From an uncultured Bacilli bacterium (GTDB taxonomy: Bacteria > Bacillota_I > Bacilli_A > RF39 > UBA660), in contig CAKOMR010000010.1 in assembly GCA_934096705.1 (NCBI GenBank), positions 1 to 46,882 on the forward strand: 46,882 nt of DNA, read 5' to 3'. Positions 15,377-22,000 of the stretch are shown in pieces; position 1 is the first letter of the stretch, and the number at the start of each line of letters is the position of its first letter. A program made the position numbers and the translations under genes. The notes beneath the pieces were generated by a model. The model made no database searches, was not told the origin of the DNA, and saw only the letters and a program-made list of their open reading frames with translations.

Positions 15377-16698
15377 TATTTTACCTCCTTAATATCGTCA
15401 AATAGTGAAGTCATCTGTTCTTTAGTTAATGGCGAATATTTATATTGGTTAAGTTTTGACAATATTTTTTGCCCTTCAACCATTCGATTTTTCATATTTT
15501 CTCCAAGATCATCAAGGTTTACAAGTTCATAAATATCTCTTATTTCCAAATATGATAATAAATCTTGTTTAATTTTAATACCAACCTTTTTCATTTCTCT
15601 AGATTGAACAGCACCACCTAGTCTTGAAACTGATAGTCCATAATCAATAGCTGGTCTTTCACCTTTATTAAATTTCTTAAGTGATAAAACAAGTTGTCCA
15701 TCACATATTGAAATAATATTTGTAGAAATGTAATCTGTTATATCCCCACTTCTTGTTTCTACGACAGGAATCATTGTTATAGAACCACCGCCTACATGTT
15801 GGCAACCATTTTCAAGTAATCTTGCATGCGTATAGAAGATATCAGATGGATAAGCATCTCTTCCAGGAACCTTTCTTGCAGCAAGTGACATATGTCTATA
15901 AATGTCTGCATGTTTCTTTAAATCATCAAATATTACTAAAACATCTAAGCCTTGATACATAAAAAATTTAGCAAGACTTGTGGCAGCATATGGTGTAACA
16001 AAACATTTCGCAGGTAAATCATCAAAGAAAGATGCTACTATAACTGTATAACTCATTGCACCAATTTTTGTAAGTTCATAATAAATCTCTTTGACTTCTT
16101 TTTTAGTTTTACCAATTGCAACATAGATACATAACATACGATTGTTTTTTTGATTAGCAATCATATCAAGACAAACTTGGGTTTTACCTGTTTTTTTATC
16201 ACCAATGATAAGTTGTCTTTGACCTTTTCCTATTGGATAAAATAAATCTATACCCGCAATGCCTGTTAAAAATTCTCTATTAACATCACTTCTTTCAATA
16301 AGTTCAATAGGTTTAGTTTCAACGTCAAACTCAAGTAATGTATCAAACTTCTTTCCAGTTATTAAGTCATTACCAAATACATCAATTACTTTTCCTAAAC
16401 AATCCATTGAAAAAGATGCTTTAAAGTTTTTATTTAATGTATAAACTTTATCTCCGATAACAATTGGTTCAGACTGCTCAACTAAAGATATATTTACTGT
16501 ACTTTCATATATAGCAGATACATATCCTTTAGCTTTATTTAAAATACTTACGCTTTCATAAAATGCAACATCTTTAAGGCCAGCAACTTCAATCATACTG
16601 CCAGAAATATTAACTACTTTTCCTGTGCTAAATACATTTTCATCATCATTAATATTTTTCATTACATTTTTTGCAATTTCATCCCACATAACGCTCAC
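15376..16698 (-). CDS. F1-like ATPase alpha subunit, C-terminally shortened
   Basis: 440 residues against about 500-510. Present: an N-terminal helix suited to binding delta ('MWDEIAKNVMKNI'), the crown barrel, Walker A GDKKTGKT at 166-173 (family GDRQTGKT), 'IFDDLKKHADIYRH', and the arginine finger Arg359 in 'LSVSRLGGAVQS'. It ends at 'YSPLTKEQMTSLF', the point after which standard alpha continues for about 70 residues of helical bundle, so that part is lost. Start is GTG at 16698 or ATG at 16689; neither has a clear ribosome site. The gene follows the stalk gene by three bases. Confidence 0.92.
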   Translation of the reverse strand: MSVMWDEIAKNVMKNINDDENVFSTGKVVNISGSMIEVAGLKDVAFYESVSILNKAKGYVSAIYESTVNISLVEQSEPIVIGDKVYTLNKNFKASFSMDCLGKVIDVFGNDLITGKKFDTLLEFDVETKPIELIERSDVNREFLTGIAGIDLFYPIGKGQRQLIIGDKKTGKTQVCLDMIANQKNNRMLCIYVAIGKTKKEVKEIYYELTKIGAMSYTVIVASFFDDLPAKCFVTPYAATSLAKFFMYQGLDVLVIFDDLKKHADIYRHMSLAARKVPGRDAYPSDIFYTHARLLENGCQHVGGGSITMIPVVETRSGDITDYISTNIISICDGQLVLSLKKFNKGERPAIDYGLSVSRLGGAVQSREMKKVGIKIKQDLLSYLEIRDIYELVNLDDLGENMKNRMVEGQKILSKLNQYKYSPLTKEQMTSLFDDIKEVK

Positions 16699-16701
16699 GA
16701 A

Positions 16702-17439
16702 TCACACATCCCTTTCATTTATGCTGTAATCATAAATTTGATCTTGATATTTAATAATAAATCCTTTGTAAATATCATCACTATAAGTTGTTTTTACATA
16801 AGGACTTAAATAATTATAACTTTTATTTTTATTGCCAGTAATAACCTCTACTATAGGATTCGTTTTTTCAATAATTAGGTTTAAATCCATAATAAATTTG
16901 TTTAGCTTAAATTTATTATTTTTTATATAATTATGAAATACTTTATATTCCTCATCAGAAAGCATTTTGCTTATTTCGTTAATCTGACTATCATTATTAA
17001 GCATTTTTAACTTATAAATAAGATTTGGACTAAATCTATCTAAAATACTTTGATAAATTTTATTATTTTCATCAATCTTAATTTTATTTAAAAAATCGCT
17101 TATTATTTTTTCATCATCTATAGAAAAAATTTCATCAACCTTACTTGCTACTTTTAATGCATTTTCATTTTCATAATCTGTATTATTATAAATATTAAGT
17201 AAATTTTTATCTAAAGATTCTACTTCATTTACCTTCTTTTTATTCTCTTTATCATTAACTACTTTTTCAGTTTCATTATTTTTTTTATTCTTTTCATCAA
17301 TTAAACTATCCATTTTTTGTATAGTTTTAAAATAATAACTTTGACTATCTTTATTAATGCTTTCAATTAATTTTTTTAGTGAAAAGAACATTATAATAGA
17401 TAAAATACCTATTATGACAATTAATACTATTATTTCCAT
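16702..17439 (-). CDS. Probable peripheral-stalk b-delta fusion of the F1-like ATPase
   Basis: 245 residues. An N-terminal membrane helix (about 2-20) runs into a long charged helical stretch with many Lys/Glu ('DSLIDEKNKKNNETEKVV'), as in subunit b. The C-terminal end, 221-240, reads 'DDIYKGFIIKYQDQIYDYSI', which matches the delta/OSCP end signature 'iiGG.ivrigdkviDgSi'. So b and delta appear joined in one chain, a fusion known from mycobacterial ATP synthases but in a different arrangement. It would hold the alpha/beta ring still relative to the membrane. It overlaps the c-like gene stop by one base (TAATG). The assignment rests on position and the tail motif. Confidence 0.68.
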   Translation of the reverse strand: MEIIVLIVIIGILSIIMFFSLKKLIESINKDSQSYYFKTIQKMDSLIDEKNKKNNETEKVVNDKENKKKVNEVESLDKNLLNIYNNTDYENENALKVASKVDEIFSIDDEKIISDFLNKIKIDENNKIYQSILDRFSPNLIYKLKMLNNDSQINEISKMLSDEEYKVFHNYIKNNKFKLNKFIMDLNLIIEKTNPIVEVITGNKNKSYNYLSPYVKTTYSDDIYKGFIIKYQDQIYDYSINERDV

Positions 17440-17684
17440 TAGCTAACAAATGGGTTTAAATATAAAAGAATATAAATAAAGGTAAATAAGAATAATAAAA
17501 ACACTGCTAAGACAACTAAAATAGTCATAATTGAATGAATTACATCGTTTTTAGTTTCCGGATTTCTACCGATAGACTCAGCAATTTTTCCTCCCATAAT
17601 TCCTAAACCGATTGATAAACCTAAGAATGTAAGTCCAAGAATAATACCAACGGCTAACATTGTTGCATACAAAACACTTTCCAT
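17439..17684 (-). CDS. F0 c-like hairpin lacking the ion-binding carboxylate
   Basis: 81 residues, two hydrophobic helices joined by a polar loop with Arg40-Asn-Pro-Glu, the RQP-type loop that grips gamma/epsilon, and the usual 'NPFV' end. In c subunits the proton- or sodium-binding Asp/Glu lies 20 residues after the loop Arg. Here that position is Ala60, and no acidic residue occurs anywhere from 48 to the C-terminus or inside helix 1. The glycine pattern of helix 1 is only partly kept. The ring may form and turn with gamma but should not carry ions. A GTG at 17693 abuts the AGGAGG site; the ATG at 17684, about eight bases away, is the start. Confidence 0.85.
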   Translation of the reverse strand: MESVLYATMLAVGIILGLTFLGLSIGLGIMGGKIAESIGRNPETKNDVIHSIMTILVVLAVFLLFLFTFIYILLYLNPFVS

Positions 17685-17698
17685 TAAAATCACTCCTC

Positions 17699-19045
17699 CT
17701 AAATTTTATATTTATATGTGGCTATTACACCAACATTTTCATTATTTAAAACCCCATTTTCAACAACTATTTTAGCCATGCTTCCAGAAGCTGTAAAATT
17801 AAATACACCTGTATATCCTCCTGAAACAGCTTGTTCTAAATTAAGACCATCATCAGTAGCAACAAGTACATCATCAATATAAAGGCTTGCTTTTGCACTA
17901 TCTAATTTATTATCTATCCTCAATATATATGATACACTATTTTTAGATACTTTTTCAAGACTAATTTGACCTTTTACGTTATCAGTTCTAACATTAATTA
18001 TATCAAACCTTTTATTTATTAGATTTCCTTCAGTAGATTTGTATTCATAAAAGAAATCAAGTCTATATGAAGTCGAAGGATTAAGACCTTTTATTTGATA
18101 ACTTGTTTCACCACTTGGTAATTCAAAAGTTCCTACTATATTTTCTCCACTATATACTTCTGTGTAAACTTTTGTAAATTCTGTTAATGGATCATAAACC
18201 ATATAAGTTAAGTCTACAGTAGTAGCACTAGTTTTTGCATCAAAAATTGTAGTTTTGTGTGATACATATTTATTTTCTTTAATAGTTTGATGAATATTAT
18301 TTATGAAAGTTTGATCATCGTCTTCATAAATATTGTCATTGCCATTAGTAGTATTATTTACAGTGTTATTCGTATTGTTATTATTTTTTCTAAAAAATTC
18401 ATTTGTACTACCATTTATCTTAGCAAGATCAATTTCTTCATCATTATATGAAAGTTTTTCTTCATTTGTTTTGAATTTGAAATTATCTCCTATTAAATTT
18501 AATATACCAAATGATTTATAGTTAATCACATTATTATATACATAAGAATTACCAACTTTATCAAGGTCTATAAGTAAATAGTTTTCTGTAGTTAATAAGT
18601 TATCCTCACTTTTAATAACTTTTCCAGTAACTAAATATTTGCGATCACCTAATTTAAATATTTTATTTAAAGCGGCACTTATATTTGTTTCACCAGAATA
18701 TTTTTTTGTTTCTCCATTTTCTTTTATCTCATAAAATGTACCTAATAATTTAAGTTCATTTGAAGATGAATTATATATAACAGCATTTTTGCCAAGGTTA
18801 ATATTTTTTTCATTATCATTAAGATAATATGTTCCTAAAAAATCTTTTTTTACATAAGCACTATCTTTAATAGTGACAAGTTCATTATCACTATTAAAGA
18901 CGTAACTTACAGAAGAAATATTATATTTAATATTATAATCCTTAATTTTAATTATAATAAATACAGCAATTACTCCTAAACATATAACTGTAAATAGAGA
19001 AAGTAAAACAATATAAAGCTTATTTTTATTATTTAATTTTCTCAT
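17699..19045 (-). CDS. Surface protein with head domain and FN3-like domain (448 aa)
   Basis: Bitopic: a membrane helix at about 9-34, a head domain to about 215, an Asn/Thr linker (221-245), then a C-terminal part with fibronectin-III-like strands ('YQIKGLNPSTSYRLDFFYEY'). The head shares 'KYLVTGK' (136-142), a following 'ENY' strand, and 'ILNLIGDNFKFKTNEEKLSY' with the matching region of the 1972-residue protein ('KYLVAGK', 'ILAGDDVKIDLSKKEISY'). The two are therefore paralogues of different length. It overlaps the giant gene by four bases (ATGA) and has GGAG seven bases before the ATG; the c-like gene follows eleven bases downstream. No cell-wall sorting motif. Function unknown; membership of the motor complex is inferred from the operon. 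Confidence 0.75.
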   Translation of the reverse strand: MRKLNNKNKLYIVLLSLFTVICLGVIAVFIIIKIKDYNIKYNISSVSYVFNSDNELVTIKDSAYVKKDFLGTYYLNDNEKNINLGKNAVIYNSSSNELKLLGTFYEIKENGETKKYSGETNISAALNKIFKLGDRKYLVTGKVIKSEDNLLTTENYLLIDLDKVGNSYVYNNVINYKSFGILNLIGDNFKFKTNEEKLSYNDEEIDLAKINGSTNEFFRKNNNNTNNTVNNTTNGNDNIYEDDDQTFINNIHQTIKENKYVSHKTTIFDAKTSATTVDLTYMVYDPLTEFTKVYTEVYSGENIVGTFELPSGETSYQIKGLNPSTSYRLDFFYEYKSTEGNLINKRFDIINVRTDNVKGQISLEKVSKNSVSYILRIDNKLDSAKASLYIDDVLVATDDGLNLEQAVSGGYTGVFNFTASGSMAKIVVENGVLNNENVGVIATYKYKI

Positions 19046-22000
19046 GAAGACACTCCTGTTCTTGTAAATTGTTTACCACCTAAGACATAGCATTTATTAT
19101 TTTCTTCGTCCCAATGGTTTGAAATATTTGTTTCACATTTTTCTTTTGTATCAAGGCTATCTGAAATAGGACCACCTAAATAGAACATAAATGTAATTGT
19201 ATATCCGGCATTTTTAATTGATAAATCTTCATTATATAAATATGGACTATGTCGAAGAATCATCTGATAATAACTATCTCCAACTTCTGAATCACTCGAA
19301 GAACCAGTTCTATAAGTGATTTTGTCTTCTTCATTTTCTGATTCATCAACAAAGAATTTTGTACCAGATATTAAATAATTTCCACCATTTTCTGGAACTA
19401 TAGTATAAGCAATACCAGCGACATAGGCTTCTTGTTCAATATAATCTTCTGGCTTCTCACCATTAATTACATCTTTCATAATATTTGCAGCATAACCAAA
19501 TCTTAAAGTAGTTTTTCCTAAAACATTTTTAGCTTCATCAATGTAATTTTCTGCAATATATTGAACTTTACCTATACTAATATGATAATCATTAAGTGTA
19601 TAAACTAAGAATCGTTCATATTTTTCATTTCGTGCAGTGGATCCCTCATTATTAATATAAGTAACATATTCTACAATAAAGTAATATTCTGTATTACCTG
19701 TTAAATTACTATATTTAATTTTATTAATATTTGGATTATCAGCACTATAAATGCTATGCGTTTGCTTTGTACCAGCTACTGGTTCATAGCTCTTCATATC
19801 TGATGAAAGCCTTGCTAAATAAGCAATATATTCACCATTTACAATGACTTTGTCGGGATCATTGAACAAAACTTTAAAATTTAAATTAAACCCATCATCT
19901 AAATTATAATGGCTTGATTTAACAACATCAAGTTTAGGTTCATTTAAAGCTCCAACAAGTAAATCATCAGTATAAATTTGGTATGTTCTTTCACCATCAA
20001 ATGTATCAACAATTGCATTAATTACTACGTTATATTTTTTATTAAAGACAAAGTCATCACCAGTAATGTCATAAGATGAAGATATATTATAGTCCTTATC
20101 TTTAACACATATTGATGTACCTAAAACATCGTAATATACGCCATCACAGTTTTCAATTTTTTCTTGGCATTCTCCATTAGAACAAATATCATAAGAAATA
20201 TTTTTTATACCAATTAACTCGCCAACTTTATAATCAAGTAATAAATTTCTTTTTAAATAATCATCAGTAGATTCAACTGAGAAATTTGAATTTGTAACTC
20301 CAACTTCATTAGCCTTTAAAGTAGTAAATGTACCTAAATATTCCTCATAGTTTTGACTTGTGGCATCTGAAAGATACACTTTTTTACCATTAACTTTCAT
20401 GTAAGCTTTCAAGGAATAATCTGTTCCAACATTTAAGCCATATATAACGATTCTATATGATACAGTAACATTTTTGCCATCAAAATCACTAGTATTAAAG
20501 TTAATTTCACTAGTTAAATAATCATAACTATAATCATCAACATTTGCATTATCAACGCTTACTTTAGTAATACTTACATAATAATTTCCGTCGCTCGGAA
20601 TATTAATTTTGTATTTGCCACCATTAACTATACCGCTCTGACTAGTTAATTCATCTTTATTAATCTTGATTACTTTATTATTATTTTCGTTTCCTACTTC
20701 TAAATATAAATAGTTTTTACCATCTTCTTTTGTTATATCACTTTCCTTTAAACCAGATAATGACATATAAAGTTTAGCTCCATTAATCGTTGGATTAAGT
20801 GCAAGCATACTTAATGATGGAATAACATTTGCATAAGTGAATTTATTATCATCTGTATAAATAGTATTTGTATTAAGTTCAGATGTAACTATTGAAGTAT
20901 TATCTACAGTAGCACCATATTCGTTAATTTTATAACCATATAAATTACCAATAACATTTAATGTATTTTTGCCATCTTTATATTCTTTTGAAGCTGCATT
21001 TTTTAAATAAATATAACCGGTTAAATAGTTATTTTCATAAAATGCTTGATTGTTAGTTTCATCATCATCTACAAAATAGCCTTTATAGCCACTGTTAGAA
21101 TCACCTAAGAATGGATAATATGCACCAAGAGCACTATCACTTTTAGATAATCTATTAAATAGTACTAAATATTTGTTATCGTTATCAAATGTTTTCACTA
21201 CATAATATTTATTTGTATTACCCATTAATCCAATTTTACCCGAATCATATAACCCTTCAAGAGTAACATTAATTTCACTATTTCTAAGTTCTTCAAAATA
21301 AGAACCAAAATTGTCAGAATTATAAAGTTTCGAATAGTCTAAATATAAACATAAATTTTCATCTTCACAATCAGCAATATATGCTGCATGAGTTAAATTA
21401 TTATCACCTTTATTATTAAATGACCATGTTTTAGTAGTAGCACCATCAGTATAAGTGATTACATTTCCACCAATCATTTCAATAAAGCCATCTTTATAAT
21501 TGATATTTTCAATTTTAAATGATTTACTACCAGAGGAAATTGTTAATGTATAAGAACTTATTCGATTAAGTTTGTCTAAGTCTCCATTTAATTTAAGAAC
21601 TAATAAATTATTATATTTTAATAAGTTATTTTCTTTTAAAATTTCATAATTAACTGAAGTTAAATCCGTAACACCTTCAAAAGTTTTGGTCATTATCTTT
21701 GCATAACCATTTTCATTAGATTCAATTAGTCTTACATTTAAATAAATATTATAAACATCATTTTTATTGAGTGAAATTTTGCTACATGTAAATTTAGATT
21801 TTTTGAAGTTGCCTTTCTCACAAGAAACATTTTCACCTGACAAAACATTATTATCATCATTTAAATCATAATATAATAATGTATCAAAACCATTATCTAC
21901 CGGTGCAAGGGCTTCATCTTTATCAATTATTTCATATTTATACGTAATATTTCCTTCATCACTTGTCCAAGGAAATATGTATACTGTTGGTATTTCTTTT

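Noticed and set aside
14027..16698. Flagellar or type III export ATPase (FliI/YscN) or V-type A/B pair
   Set aside because: Two distinct subunits match F1 alpha and beta in detail (GDKKTGKT and GGAGVGKT, SVSRLGG, DEISDED) and a gamma-type shaft is present, with no flagellar or V-type D/F genes.
11427..17684. Ordinary energy-conserving F1F0 ATP synthase operon
   Set aside because: No a subunit, c-like protein without carboxylate, gene order scrambled, extra membrane and surface proteins inserted, and alpha and epsilon shortened.
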